DNA of 64,000 nt, from contig CAILLA010000011.1 of the NCBI GenBank assembly GCA_903834925.1, positions 1 to 64,000 of the forward strand, given 5' to 3'. Shown here piece after piece: positions 17,730-28,600 of this stretch. Below the pieces are notes generated by a model. The model searched no databases. It had not been told where the DNA came from and worked only from the letters and a program-made list of their open reading frames with translations. The first letter of the stretch is position 1, and each line of letters begins with the position of its first letter. The DNA comes from an uncultured Schlesneria sp. (GTDB lineage: Bacteria; Planctomycetota; Planctomycetia; Planctomycetales; Planctomycetaceae). The position numbers and the translations under genes are program-made.

Positions 17730-17939
17730 TTGATGGGTGAGTTCCGAAGTTCGTCGATTGTCGCGGGAAAGCACCTGTACCTCGCCAATCTGGAGGGGAC
17801 AGTTCATTTGCTGGATATCGACGATCCAAACCATGAATGGGAGACGTTTGAATTCCGCGAGCCGATCGAGGCCACGCCCGTCGCATTGGATTCCCCGCTG
17901 ATTATCCGCACGGAGACCTCGCTGTTTGGATTGCGTTAA
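17730..17939 (+). pseudogene. C-terminal remnant of a PQQ-type beta-propeller protein
   Basis: The open frame reads like the last two blades of a PQQ/BamB-like propeller: GEFRSSSIVAGKHLYLANLEG, then IEATPVALDSPLIIRTETSLFGLR before the stop. Planctomycete PQQ-repeat proteins commonly end in this way. Only ~69 residues remain, with no signal peptide or earlier blades upstream, so this is most likely the tail of a deleted gene. It could in principle be expressed from ATG 17733, but a two-blade product would not fold as a propeller. The gap after it (17940-18082) shows nothing else. Confidence 0.6.
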
Positions 17940-18082
17940 AAGTCAGATGGAATGACTTAAGTGATTATTTCGCTTATAATCAATTTCATGGAGCGTTCGT
18001 TCGAAGCGATCATCGTCAATTCCGCCAGTCTCCTTTGATTGCAAACCCTGTATGACAGCGTCCTCTGCTTCCGAAGTCGATC

Positions 18083-19423
18083 ATGAAAAATCAGAAACTC
18101 ACGTGGCTGTCACAGTGGAACGGACCAGTCGTCATCATCGGGCTGATTGTGATCGTCATCGCCCTGTTGCTGCCTGCGGTTCAACAAGCTCGTGAAGCGG
18201 CCCGGCGCACGCAGTCGAAGAACAATCTCAAGCAACTCGGCTTGGCACTTCACAATTACGAATCGACCTACCAGATGTTCCCGCCTGGGGGCGTTTTTAA
18301 CGCTGAGGACAAACCGTATCATGGTTGGACGACTATGATCACCCCTTTTCTTGATGCAAGCCCCTGGTACAACAGTGTCAACTTCAAGGTTCCCTGGGAC
18401 CATCCTGACCAAATCAAGCATTTTCAACCGGGATACGGATCGGCTTTTCTCAATCCGAGCGTTCCAGGCTGCTGTGGAAACGAAGGCTTGATGTGGACGC
18501 ATTACGAGGGGAGTGAAACTGTCTTTTACCACAACAGTTCGACGCGAATTTCCGATTTGACCAACGGAATTTCGCAAACGTTTTTCGCAGGAGATGCGTC
18601 TGGAAACTTCGAACCGCTCGGCTACGCATATCACTGGCGCAGCGCAGTGTTGGGACTGAATACGTCGCCAAATGGATTTGGTTGCTCGGTGCGAAACGTC
18701 ACTCAAATGTTGCTGGTCGATGGCAGCGTACGTGAGTTCAATCACGACACCGATAACGGCGTCTTTCAGACCATCCGAGGTATCAATTCAAAATGGGATA
18801 CGTCGACTGCCGATGTCTCTAAGCCAACCGAACCTTATCGCGTGTCGCCACCAGTTGTTTGCATCTGGGCCGATCCACAAGCTTGCACTTCAATATTGGG
18901 AGTGCAAGATGAATCCCAGCAGCTCGTGCGGGCCTGGTTTCTGAACTCGGGACTGCGGCATGAGAACGGACCTCGCTCATTCGATCGACAGGCAGAGGTT
19001 CTTAAGTCCTACAAATCATTGCGGGAATTGAACATTCGTGGTGCGATGTCTGACAAAGGACTAGGTGTTCTTGAGGAACTGCCAAATCTGGAAACGGTGC
19101 GCATGGGTGGGAAGCACGTGACAGATCGAGGAATTGAGATTCTCAGCCGGTGCAAGGGTCTTAAGCATCTGGAAATCGGCTCGACCTCATTCGGGGATGC
19201 TGGATGGGCAATGCTCGCCAAGGCGCCGCAGCTTGAATCGATCAAAGTTAGTTTCTATTGGCAAGATGACATGCCGTTTTCACCCAAATCCGTCGTGGCA
19301 TTTCTGGATCAAAAGCCCGATTGCAATGTCGTCATCTCGCGGGGACGAACGATTAAGATTGAAACAATTCGAGAATTAGCCAAAAACGGGAAGCCTTGGC
19401 CGCCGTACCGCGATGATCGATAA
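18083..19423 (+). CDS. DUF1559 protein with degenerate prepilin motif fused to LRR-like repeats
   Basis: The 446-residue protein begins with a hydrophobic helix ([18 protein letters not shown]) and the DUF1559 hallmark [20 protein letters not shown]. The normal G|FTLIELLV cleavage motif is missing: Glu+5 and the FTLIE block are replaced by WNGPVVIIG. It may stay as an uncleaved membrane anchor. Typical DUF1559 C-terminal features ([21 protein letters not shown]) end near residue 240. The last ~150 residues contain about three leucine-rich-repeat-like units ([58 protein letters not shown]). Such LRR units mediate protein binding. No convincing ribosome site precedes ATG 18083. Nothing nearby suggests a partner. 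Confidence 0.85.
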   Translation: MKNQKLTWLSQWNGPVVIIGLIVIVIALLLPAVQQAREAARRTQSKNNLKQLGLALHNYESTYQMFPPGGVFNAEDKPYHGWTTMITPFLDASPWYNSVNFKVPWDHPDQIKHFQPGYGSAFLNPSVPGCCGNEGLMWTHYEGSETVFYHNSSTRISDLTNGISQTFFAGDASGNFEPLGYAYHWRSAVLGLNTSPNGFGCSVRNVTQMLLVDGSVREFNHDTDNGVFQTIRGINSKWDTSTADVSKPTEPYRVSPPVVCIWADPQACTSILGVQDESQQLVRAWFLNSGLRHENGPRSFDRQAEVLKSYKSLRELNIRGAMSDKGLGVLEELPNLETVRMGGKHVTDRGIEILSRCKGLKHLEIGSTSFGDAGWAMLAKAPQLESIKVSFYWQDDMPFSPKSVVAFLDQKPDCNVVISRGRTIKIETIRELAKNGKPWPPYRDDR

Positions 19424-19434
19424 AATGCACGCCC

Positions 19435-21126
19435 CTAACGTGGCGTGATCTTTGGCCACTCCAATTCAACGCCATCCTTCCTTAGCGTCTCCTGGAAATC
19501 GACGAGCAACTTGCTGTTTTTTCTCACTTGTCGGGGCGGCTCCTTGCGCTGCAGGCAGAATGCAGCGAGAGCTCCCGCCGCCTCGCCAATGCCCCATTCG
19601 ACGGGATGCAGGCGGTAGCATCCATTTGTGATATGCGTTACCCCGATGTTTTTGCAGCAGGCGAGAAGGTTCTCCACTCGCTGTGGAATCAGAGAGCCTA
19701 GCGGAATCTGGAATGGCAACGACGAAACGTCGATGTAATTGGTTCCCTCGCTGGATGGGTGCAGATCAATGCGATAGCTACCGACGCCAACCGTGTCGGA
19801 AAATCGTTCCGCCTTAACACCTTCTCGCGTGTGACCCGTGAGTTTCATGCGTGCATCCGTGCCGACATGTTGCTCCAGAACCGTGAATTCCGCCTTAATG
19901 CGGCGTGATTCGCGGATATAAGGGGATTTAGCAAGTCCGTCTGCTGTGCCGACGATGTCGTCTCGCAGCCTTAACCCCTTCCAGCCGAGTTTGCCATCCG
20001 AGCGAGGTGCCGCTGTTTGCATCCAGTAGAGCAGCGACAGGCTCAGTTGTTTTGCTCGCTTTAAATGGATTTCAGCCTGCTCAGGACTGACGTCAATCAA
20101 GTTGCCTAACCAGTAGTCGTTTTGTGGCCAATTGACGAGACAAATGTCGCTGGGATAAGCGTCTTGCTTGAAATTCTTGCGATCAGCAATCCGGCGGTAG
20201 CGCCAGAGGTTGAGTCCCTCAGTTGCCGCGCCGGTCGGATCGAAGGCGACCTTTCGTTCTTTTAGAGTAATCGGATCGGACATCTGCCAACTGAGAAGCG
20301 CGCCTGGCCATGCTGGCTTCATCTGGGGGACGTACTTCTGCCAAAAGTCGTACTCCGTCGGTTTCTCGATCGTGTGGTCCTCACCATCAAGATAGTCGAT
20401 GGCGAAACAGTAAGTGAAGGCTTGTTGATCTGCGGGTCTTGCCTCCAAGGGTGCATGCGGCTCCCCCGTCTCCTTTTGTGATTCAGCACCGACGATATAT
20501 TCCGTCTTCGACAGCGGCAGCAGGTCGCCCAGCTCTGTTGCGTCAAGGAAATAGTTCGCACTCAGTTGGATGTCACGGCCCGCATCCAGATCGCGTAGTT
20601 GCACTGAACGCAAACGGTCTCCGTCGGCATCCGCCCCGACAAGTTTATGACGAGTCAGCAGGATAATCCGTCGACTGCTGAGATAAGGCGCCAGCAATTC
20701 GTACAGAACGGCCAGCGATACACGTGGTTCATGGCAAAGGCGTGAGACTGACCCATTCCCCGGATTCAGCTCTTCGACAGCACGGGCCTCAGCCGTCAGT
20801 GGATAATGTTGTCGGTAGAAATCCCGAACATTTTTGCGGAATCGTCGATAGAGACGCGTGGCACCGAAGGACTCGATCCAGGGATGCTCGTCAGGTGGCA
20901 CAGCCTGTGATGTAAGTTGTCCTCCGATCCAATCGGTTTCCTCAGTCAGGACGACCTGTTGGCCTGACCTTGCTGCCGCAAGTGCGGCGGCGCATCCGCC
21001 GATGCCTCCGCCGACGATCACGATGTCAGCACGCAACTCCTTCACCCGCGGTCCATCCGCTTGCAATAGGGACGCAAACGTGAATGGCAGCAATGCAGAG
21101 GTTTTCAGAAAGGTCCGGCGGCTCAA
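19435..21126 (-). CDS. Tat-exported FAD-dependent oxidoreductase
   Basis: TTG 21126 is preferred because GGAGA stands eight bases upstream and the product then starts MSRRTFLKTSALLPFTFAS, a textbook twin-arginine signal. The frame is open back to 21192. After the signal comes the FAD dinucleotide fold DIVIVGGGIGGCAAALAAARSG and EETDWIGGQLTSQAVPPDEH, typical of FAD-dependent oxidoreductases of pfam12831, abundant in planctomycetes. The C-terminal CCKNIGVTHITNGCYRLHPVEWGIGEAAGALA is also family-typical. The enzyme should be folded with FAD in the cytoplasm and exported. The substrate is unknown; sugars or glycan-derived compounds are often assumed. It is 563 residues, a normal length, and single-standing. 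Confidence 0.9.
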   Translation of the reverse strand: MSRRTFLKTSALLPFTFASLLQADGPRVKELRADIVIVGGGIGGCAAALAAARSGQQVVLTEETDWIGGQLTSQAVPPDEHPWIESFGATRLYRRFRKNVRDFYRQHYPLTAEARAVEELNPGNGSVSRLCHEPRVSLAVLYELLAPYLSSRRIILLTRHKLVGADADGDRLRSVQLRDLDAGRDIQLSANYFLDATELGDLLPLSKTEYIVGAESQKETGEPHAPLEARPADQQAFTYCFAIDYLDGEDHTIEKPTEYDFWQKYVPQMKPAWPGALLSWQMSDPITLKERKVAFDPTGAATEGLNLWRYRRIADRKNFKQDAYPSDICLVNWPQNDYWLGNLIDVSPEQAEIHLKRAKQLSLSLLYWMQTAAPRSDGKLGWKGLRLRDDIVGTADGLAKSPYIRESRRIKAEFTVLEQHVGTDARMKLTGHTREGVKAERFSDTVGVGSYRIDLHPSSEGTNYIDVSSLPFQIPLGSLIPQRVENLLACCKNIGVTHITNGCYRLHPVEWGIGEAAGALAAFCLQRKEPPRQVRKNSKLLVDFQETLRKDGVELEWPKITPR

Positions 21127-21311
21127 GGCAGTATCTCCGGCGTATCGATAAACTGGACACTTCAACAGAAACTTGCAATCTGTATTTCTCAATACATCGT
21201 TCTATGGCGAAGTTCGCGATCTGGTAGCACCTCGCAATCGCAATTCCGCGTTCGCCAGATTAGACTCAAACCCTCACTTCTTACCAAGCCCCAATCGGAG
21301 AGGACGGTACA

Positions 21312-22043
21312 ATGGCAATTGTTCAAAGGAAATTCTTGCTTATCGGATTGATCCTATTGGGCTGCGGACAACCCGCATTCGGAGGTACATTCTCCGATCC
21401 CAGCGGCTTCACCTTGACATATCCCGACGGTTGGGTGGCGCTCAATGGTTCGATCTTGACTACTGCGACTCAAAATATCTCAAACGAACTGCAACAATGG
21501 GCCGCCAATAGCAAATTGGACTTCAATAAGGTTTCGATGGTTCTCGTTCGCGATGGTCGCGACGAGTTCCTGGAGAACATCAATGTTGTCATCGTAAAAG
21601 AGGAAATTCCAATAAGCGACAAAACTGTACACCAATTGACTCTCACGCTCCCCCAACACTACGCGGCGATCGGTATGAAGGTGAGTAACGTTCAAGGCCG
21701 CGTTCAACAGCTAGGTTCAAATGACGCAGTAGTAATGGAGTTTCAGTCTCAGATTCCGGCTGTGTCGAACACAATTCGCCAGCGTCAAGTCATGATTGCT
21801 GGCGGAGGCAAGACTTACATCGTCACTTGCTCAGGAAAGGCCGACACATTTGAAGAGTACAGACCTGTGTTCGACCAGGTATTAGAAGGTTTTCACGTGC
21901 CGGCTCGCGTAAAAACCGGGTTCAACTGGGCACAACTTCTGCAAAAGACCGTGATCGGAGGCGTTGCCGGTGGCTTGATCGGTGCATTTGCATGGATCGC
22001 GAAAAAGCTATCTCCGAAACGTGATGCGGCCTCATCGAAATAG
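21312..22043 (+). CDS. Secreted PsbP/DcrB-like protein with C-terminal membrane helix
   Basis: GGAGAGG precedes ATG 21312. Residues 1-24 form a signal peptide (FLLIGLILLGCGQPAFGG), possibly a lipoprotein signal at LLGC. The body (FSDPSGFTLTYPDGWVALNG, then TYIVTCSGKADTFEEYRPVFDQVLEGF) resembles PsbP/DcrB-type domains, which adopt a small alpha/beta fold and appear in many secreted proteins. Near residue 220 a hydrophobic, Gly-rich helix (VIGGVAGGLIGAFAWIAKKL) precedes a basic tail and could anchor the C terminus. Function is unknown. It is divergent from the Tat oxidoreductase and convergent with the HEAT gene. Confidence 0.8.
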   Translation: MAIVQRKFLLIGLILLGCGQPAFGGTFSDPSGFTLTYPDGWVALNGSILTTATQNISNELQQWAANSKLDFNKVSMVLVRDGRDEFLENINVVIVKEEIPISDKTVHQLTLTLPQHYAAIGMKVSNVQGRVQQLGSNDAVVMEFQSQIPAVSNTIRQRQVMIAGGGKTYIVTCSGKADTFEEYRPVFDQVLEGFHVPARVKTGFNWAQLLQKTVIGGVAGGLIGAFAWIAKKLSPKRDAASSK

Positions 22044-22096
22044 ACTTGTCTGGCAAGAACCCTATTGCGAGTCAAGCAGGAACGAGGCGGGAACAA

Positions 22097-24322
22097 TCAG
22101 TTTGCAGGGGGAGTTGGAAACTGCCGAAGCCGTTCGCTGATGACCGTGGCATTCGGACGCAGTGAACCGATAACGCTCGCAAGCGATGATTTCACAGCGG
22201 AACTTTTCGTGCTCTTCCAACCTGAGTGAAGATCAAATACTTCATCGTTCGTCAGCATCAGACCATAGTGTTGGATATGGTATGCCAATTGGTTCGCGGC
22301 GATTTGGCTGACGTTCTCATCTGCTTGTGAATTGAGTGCGACATCGGCAAGTCGACGTTGAGCTGTCTGTGTTCCAATTCCGGCCAACGCAATCAGGGCA
22401 TTCTGCGCGACCGCCGGATCTTCTACCGCTGTTCCGAGTTCCTTCTCTGCCTGCGAGATATCGAAGATTTTCGAAAGGTTTCCGCTTCCAATTGTCGCGA
22501 GCCAATAGGTCGCCGCGCTCTTCTGCAGACCTCGCTCTTGCGGGGAAAGCGCTGGCGTCTTCAAACTCTTAACAAATGGGAGCATCTGGTCCAGGAAGTC
22601 GCGCGCTGTTGCAGATTCCGCGACATACGTGGCGGGGGCGTTACGAGCGACAACCCGGGCAAACTCGTTGCGACTCTTTCCTTGCCCGTAGACTACGATA
22701 GGGATCGACGCCGTTCGTGCATCGGCGCGAAGGTTCGCCAGCGTTTGGGTGAAATCCCACCGCTGACAGTTGACGTGAACAACGATCAGTTCGACCCCAG
22801 TTGACGATGCGGCATGTTCAAATCCATCGCGGCCAGAGGCTGCGATGTACCCGAGAAAGCCACCTTCCGACAAGTATCCTGAGGTAGCGCTGGCACGTCG
22901 GTTATCTGCATCGATCACGATGGCTCGGGATTCCTGCACGTCGGTAATTGCCCGCGCCAGGATACTCACAACGCGGTTTGATCCGGAAAATGGCTTTGAC
23001 GGATCGATTTTCAATATCGTCGTCGCTGCGGCAAATTGAACGCGAGGATCGATGGAGTTAAGGGCCGCAACCAGCGGGGATTTCATCCCTCTTGACGAGA
23101 CGAGTTGCTCGCGGGTTCCTATTTGTGCAAGAATCTCTAATGCGGCGACGGCTGTTGCTGGTCGACCCGCATCCAGTGCGTCACCCAGTACTTCCGACAT
23201 TGTCTCTTCCCCAGCGGTCAATCCGAGGTACATAGCGGAACCTGGCGTCGCAAAGCGAGGTTTGTCCCAACCTTGCCGAAGCACTTCGAGTCCCAGCAGT
23301 GATGCGAGGTATTGCCGCTGAGGCTCGGGTTGTTCGGGGGAGAGGGCGAGAGACTGACGTGCGTATCGCGTCGACAAAAATAGCGAAGCGATCTCAGGTG
23401 ATAGCGAACGTTGTACGACTGTCCCTTCGTTTTCTGACCAGGCCCAAAGGTTGACAGCACCTCGTTCATCGACGGGAAGAGACTCCGGATTGCGATACAG
23501 AGTCTTAGCCAGCCTCTTTAGCTCATTGGAAGCAGTGACCGAGGAAATCTGGGTGTCTCGATCTGGTGACCTTTTGAGCAACTTGCCGAGCGTTCGTCGT
23601 GCTGATGCGCGAACCCCAGGTGGCTGTTGTTCATCGAAGGCCAGGGACCACATATGCGGGATCGCCTCGCCAGCATCCAACCAGCCAAGTGTGTCGATAA
23701 TTGCCGCGCGAATTCGTGGTTCTGGTGAATCGAGTGCTCCAACGAGCGGGGGTACGACTTGATTTCCCATTCTTGCCAGTGAAACCACAAACGTATCCTG
23801 CTGATCCTTCATCTCTGGCTTCGACATTTGTTTTAACATCTCTGGCACAACGCTTGCGCCCGCATTTCGTAATTCTGCAATTGCCAGATCACGTTCTGTT
23901 GGCCCCTGGGTCAGCCTCTGGATCAGGCTATCAACATAGACAGGATCTTCCGCCTGTCTCCTAGCTGCGTCGTTCAGGCGTTGCAGCAATTTTGATGATT
24001 GTGGTTGAAGTTCCCGTGATGCGGCGAGCTTCAAAAACTCGGCGGTACCGTGCTTATCCCGTAACTTGATCAGCATCAAATCATCGGGAGAGGTCGAGTC
24101 GAACTGGTCGAGATACTGCGCGGCGAGATCCAGTCGAGCCAGATCAAACATCAGGACAGTTGCCGCAAACATTTCCTCTGGAGTGGTCGGCTCTTTGAGG
24201 AGCGGGGACCGCTCGATGATCGGCTTTTTCGCCGATGGTTGTGCGAACGCCGATCCGCCACCAATGAGAATGGCGATAACCAGCGAACAAAGGAAAACCG
24301 AAACATACCGCATTCGGGCCAT
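22097..24322 (-). CDS. Secreted HEAT-repeat protein with a receiver-like domain
   Basis: ATG 24322 is chosen because GGAG lies eight bases upstream; the product begins with a signal peptide (MARMRYVSVFLCS...GGGSAFA). Residues ~60-450 hold HEAT-like helical repeats (PEMLKQMSKP; VVPPLVGALDSPEPRIRAAIIDTLGWLD; GVRASARRTLGKLL). Around residues 465-585 the sequence follows the receiver (CheY) fold: RAIVIDADNRRA, VELIVVHVN, TLANLRADARTASIPIVVYG, NAPATYVAE. The usual phospho-acceptor Asp is replaced by His/Val. More HEAT-like repeats follow to the end (741 residues). It should be periplasmic, so the receiver-like part cannot be phosphorylated by a cytoplasmic kinase and is probably a structural or binding module. 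No operon partner is seen. Confidence 0.8.
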   Translation of the reverse strand: MARMRYVSVFLCSLVIAILIGGGSAFAQPSAKKPIIERSPLLKEPTTPEEMFAATVLMFDLARLDLAAQYLDQFDSTSPDDLMLIKLRDKHGTAEFLKLAASRELQPQSSKLLQRLNDAARRQAEDPVYVDSLIQRLTQGPTERDLAIAELRNAGASVVPEMLKQMSKPEMKDQQDTFVVSLARMGNQVVPPLVGALDSPEPRIRAAIIDTLGWLDAGEAIPHMWSLAFDEQQPPGVRASARRTLGKLLKRSPDRDTQISSVTASNELKRLAKTLYRNPESLPVDERGAVNLWAWSENEGTVVQRSLSPEIASLFLSTRYARQSLALSPEQPEPQRQYLASLLGLEVLRQGWDKPRFATPGSAMYLGLTAGEETMSEVLGDALDAGRPATAVAALEILAQIGTREQLVSSRGMKSPLVAALNSIDPRVQFAAATTILKIDPSKPFSGSNRVVSILARAITDVQESRAIVIDADNRRASATSGYLSEGGFLGYIAASGRDGFEHAASSTGVELIVVHVNCQRWDFTQTLANLRADARTASIPIVVYGQGKSRNEFARVVARNAPATYVAESATARDFLDQMLPFVKSLKTPALSPQERGLQKSAATYWLATIGSGNLSKIFDISQAEKELGTAVEDPAVAQNALIALAGIGTQTAQRRLADVALNSQADENVSQIAANQLAYHIQHYGLMLTNDEVFDLHSGWKSTKSSAVKSSLASVIGSLRPNATVISERLRQFPTPPAN

Positions 24323-24695
24323 TTCACAGACTCCGCTTTGATGCATCACTTCGCCGCTCAATCCATTGAGCGTTGATCGCGTTGCACTCACAAGACACCC
24401 GATTCCGAACTTCCAAGAATGTCATCGTACGATCGCGAACACAGCGATCACAATGAAAAAATGGAACGCTCCGAGAAACAGAATTGCCCCGCACTCGAAT
24501 CGACCATCGGGTCGGCGGGACATCGCGGATAAACAGCAATGGGATACTCAAAAGTAAACCAAGCTGTCCGTTGTGCCAGTGAATCCGGGTGTAGGGGTTT
24601 TGCCGACAGTTCCGGTACTGCGTGTTGTGCTGGTTGCAACTTAATAGTCAGCGGGAGCGGCGGAAATTGCCGAAGCGGCAGGCTGGTGCATTAAG

Positions 24696-24745
24696 ATTCG
24701 TGTGCCACTGGATGGCCATCTTCGGTCACCCAGTGGCACACGAAT
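24696..24745. repeat. TTCG-loop hairpin repeat, copy 2 (16-bp perfect stem)
   Basis: ATTCGTGTGCCACTGG (24696-24711) and CCAGTGGCACACGAAT (24730-24745) pair perfectly, with an 18-base loop containing CTTCGG. It is the best-preserved member of the family also seen at 8608, 35864 and 59262. It lies ~40 bases before the long inverted-repeat element at 24788. The rest of the 24323-25073 gap has no gene. Confidence 0.8.
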
Positions 24746-24787
24746 GCCTCTAATAAAGGTAAGACGTCGCGTTTCTGATGATCCCAT

Positions 24788-25035
24788 AGAGGTTTCGCGT
24801 CAGGCCAAAGTAGCCATGATCGCTCCGCCTGATGAGCCTAATTCGAGAACCTTGCAAACCACAATCTGCATTGTTTTGGAAAAGAGTTCCAATTGGCGTT
24901 TCTGTTCCGATGCTGAGGCAACGCTTGAATCGTTTCAGACGCATGCTCATCACGCGGAGCGATGATGGCTACTTAGTAAGAAATCCTGAAACTTGGCTCA
25001 ACGAGTCCAGTTTTCCACTCGAAGAAGTCCGATGA
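24788..25035. repeat. Long terminal-inverted-repeat element, copy 1
   Basis: Arms at 24806-24837 and 24945-24976 are 32-base inverted repeats with a few mismatches, enclosing a ~107-base interior. Outer flanks (24788-24805 and 24977-25035) are also shared with copy 2 at 37106-37353, including AGAAATCCTGAAA and CGAAGAAGTCCGATGAA. There is no open frame of note. Size and arms fit a MITE-like element or a long structured RNA. Confidence 0.8.
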
Positions 25036-25073
25036 ATTGGCAAACAGACCCAACTTTAAGCCTTGGCAACACA

Positions 25074-25487
25074 TTAGCCCCCGGTTCCGCTGGCTTTGTT
25101 GTAGTCTTGCTCGCGAAAGACGAGAAGTGGATTCTTTCCAACGATGAAATACTTGACCTCTTTCTCTTCCTGGTCCTCGTCCAGCTTCATTTTGACGAGG
25201 AAGATTTTTGGCCCATCGGAGGGGATTTCGTCAAGAATTTCATACGATTCAATTTTTTTGCCATTTTGCCATCGTGCGTCGAAGACATCGATGGGTACCT
25301 CGAAGTCCTCGACGGGGCCATGCTTCTCGCCTGATTTCCAATGTTCTAACGCCGCTTCAAGTGCTCCACGCGCCAAGTCTGCTTTGGGAATATACTTTTT
25401 CTCAGGCGGACCACCGCAACCGACGAAGAATCCCAAAACAACAATTATCGCGAGATTGAGTGGCAGATTCTTAAGTGTTTTTGACAT
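25074..25487 (-). CDS. Lipoprotein of the RND operon, copy B
   Basis: ATG 25487 gives a 137-residue protein with a lipoprotein signal (LAIIVVLGFFVGCGG, lipid-modified Cys in FVGC). The body contains SYEILDEIPSDGPKIFLVKM and YFIVGKNPLLVFREQDYN. The same phrases occur in the lipoprotein at 31304-31774 (GYEILGEVPGNAP, YIVVGIDPLWVFRQEDYDLL), so the two are paralogues that bracket the RND adaptor and pump genes. It probably sits in the periplasm or outer membrane and assists the metal efflux complex. No ribosome site is obvious; it follows the pump stop by ~140 bases. Confidence 0.8.
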   Translation of the reverse strand: MSKTLKNLPLNLAIIVVLGFFVGCGGPPEKKYIPKADLARGALEAALEHWKSGEKHGPVEDFEVPIDVFDARWQNGKKIESYEILDEIPSDGPKIFLVKMKLDEDQEEKEVKYFIVGKNPLLVFREQDYNKASGTGG

Positions 25488-25623
25488 TGAGGAGCCAATC
25501 TTTCGTTTCAATTCGTTGATCACCAGCCTTAAGCATTGTTGCTGATCATTCAACAATCGGATTGGTTGCGGATCCACGGGAATGTTCTTTTCTTTTATGT
25601 TGTTAACCGCGTGAATTCCAAAT

Positions 25624-28600
25624 TCAGACGGATTTTGAATGTAGCATGTGCCAACGTCGAACGCGGATACGATAAAACAATACCGGCAGCAGCAGATCAA
25701 TCACTTCGTCTGCGATGAGAATTCCGCCAAGGACGGGTGCGGCCATGGGGCGAATGACTTCCGCTCCGATTCCATCACTCCAGAGCATCGGGGCCAATCC
25801 GAGAATTGTTGTTGCTTCGGTGAGTAGTTTCGGTCGTAACCGATGGACAGCACCGTTGAGGACTGCCTGTTTCAATTCGGAAAGTGTCATCCGTTCAAGC
25901 CCGCCTGCCAGGTCAACCGCTTCCCGCAGGTATACAAGCATCACGATGCCGGTTGCTGCTGCCATCCCAAAGCAGGCGATGTATCCAACGCCAACGGCAA
26001 CGGAGAATTTGTAGCCCAGAATCCACTGGCAGATGATACCACCGGCAAGCGCACCCGGCGCCGACACCAACATCAGTGCTGCGTCTGTCCAATCCCAATA
26101 CGTTGCATACAACATCGCGAAGATGATCAGCAAGACACCTGGAATTAAGACGAAAAGAGACCGTCGAGTCTGTTCCGCGTGCTCGAACTGTCCTGTCCAT
26201 TCGACGAACACACCTGGTGGCAACTGGACCTGCTTTGCGATAACACGGCGTGCCTCGGCTACAAAATCGAAAGGGCTCCGTTCGCGTACATTTAATCTCA
26301 CGTAATTTCGCAGCCAACCATTTTCGCTTTTGATTGTCGCCGGCCCTTCAGACACCTGAATGTCGGCAACAGCTGCTAAAGGAACTGTACTCAAATCTGA
26401 AGAGTCGATGTTCGTTCTGTCTGTGGAACTCGGGCCAGGCGGCGTTGTCGAACTTAGAGGGGCACGAGGATTCGTCTGGCTTTTGACATTTATTCGACGT
26501 GGCACCGGCTGATATCCAAGCGATTCTTCGTCTTGCTCAACGAACGGCGAACTTGTTTGCAACCGAACTGCAATTCGTTCGCGACCATCGAGGATGTGAT
26601 CGACGATTCGGCCCGACAGCGCCGTATCGAGCACCGCTTGTAAATCGGAAAGACTGACACCGAGTTCTGCAGCCCGCATGAGATTCGGTGTAATCTGAAT
26701 CAGCCCCTTCCCTCGAATAGGATCGGCGACGACGTCAGCCGCTCCGGGTACGTCTTTTAAAACCGATGCAATTTCTTCCGAAATACGAACGACGTCGTTC
26801 AGGTCGTGTCCAAGCACTCGTACTCCAACTTCGGCATTGACCCCCGTTGTGAGCATATCGACCCGATTTTGAATGGGCCGCGTCCACACGTTTGTCCATC
26901 CTGGCATTTGTAACGACCGGTCCATTTCACCGCCGAAGGCCGACAGGCTGACCGGGTCATGTTGACATAGTCGTATTGACCGAGAAAACTCGTCGACCAG
27001 ACGACGAAAGATCGCGTCAAATCGAGGATGTGGATCGATAAATGGAAGTATCGACAGCGACGGCAATCCATGATGCGTCTCGTCATCATGAGTTTTCAGC
27101 GCGTCGATTCGCGACTTCGTGATCTGCGAGTAAACGTCGGAAAACGCATCGTCGACAATGAGTCCTCTTGAAGAGCATTCGTTGGCGACTAACCGCAACC
27201 AGGTTGGTGCCGATCTCTGGTGAAGTGTTCTGTCTAAATCGAAGACATGACGCCGCCATCGTCGACGATGTTCATGTTGAATTGTGGTCAGCACTCGTGT
27301 TTCGCTTGTTGGTCGTTCGAGTCCGAATGCCGTCGTGATTCCTGAAAGAGAATCGAGCGAAGTGCTCACAATTGTCGCTCGATTTTCGTTCTCATTCCGT
27401 AAAAACAGATGATGGTCCATTGCCTCGAGAACCATTGGCCAGAGCCTGGATACGGATTCCGCCGATGGCGACAGGGCTAATTCTCGCATCTCCTCGAGTG
27501 GCATTTCAGTCAGAATTACTGCGACATCTGCTGAGGATAACGCTCGATTCATACGTCCGCTCGACCGTAATTCCTTACCAATTTGTTCGATCAACAAATG
27601 ACAGAGATCCTGCTGAAGTTGATGGCCGAAAACAATTGTTAGTTGGTATGCCACTTCACGTTGTATTGCATCGAAACGAAACTGAACGGCGTCGACGATT
27701 GCATTCAGTTCCGTTTGGGAAACCTTGCTGACGAGTCGTGCTTCGGTCAGCTCATGAACCATGCGTTCTGACATACGTGTGGCGTCGGCTCGCAAAAGGC
27801 GACGCTTTGGCCATATTTCATGAGGTCGAAATTCGACCATCGTTTCGATCATATCGAGCGGCGCAGGATCGAATGGTGTGTCAGCGCGACCTGCTTTTCC
27901 CGTCACCATTGCCACCTCAGGAAACCGGCAAAGGATCATGTTGCGGGCCTTCAAATCGTCCGCAGACTGCGTGATTGATGCCCGGGGAATGGTAATCGGC
28001 ATATCCATGACCATTCCTTCGTCGAGTGGCATCCGCATTTCGATCCCCAGCGGTTTCATCATATTCTGGCCAACGAGCGCAATCATAATTAAGGCGATGG
28101 CATTTCTCATCGCTCGCCAAATCTCGCTCGATGACACAGCCTCAAAAAGAACCAGCAATAGCGATCCGAATAAGACCGTTCGAAAAACGATGTCACTCCC
28201 CAGCGGAATCGAAGCAATAACCAGTGTCATACTCATAAAAAAGATGAGTGGGCCGGGTTGATCTAATAACCACGACAACATCGGACGATAGACGCCAATC
28301 ACACTTCGAACGATTGCACTGTCGGATTCATCTCGGATTTTGCCGCGCACGAGAAATGTGCAAAGAGCCGGCACAAGTGTCACTGCCAGAAAAGCGACGG
28401 TAAGTAACGCAAGTGATTTCGTCAAAGCCAAAGGGCGATACATACGGCCATCAATACCACCGAGCGCGAACACCGGCGCAAATGAGATCAGCATGACAAG
28501 AACAGAACAAAACACAGGCCAACCAACCGTCTTGCAGGCCGCTGCGATCGTGTCGGTGACATCACCTTGAACCGGCTCGTCGCCGAATCGTAGGCGCAAT

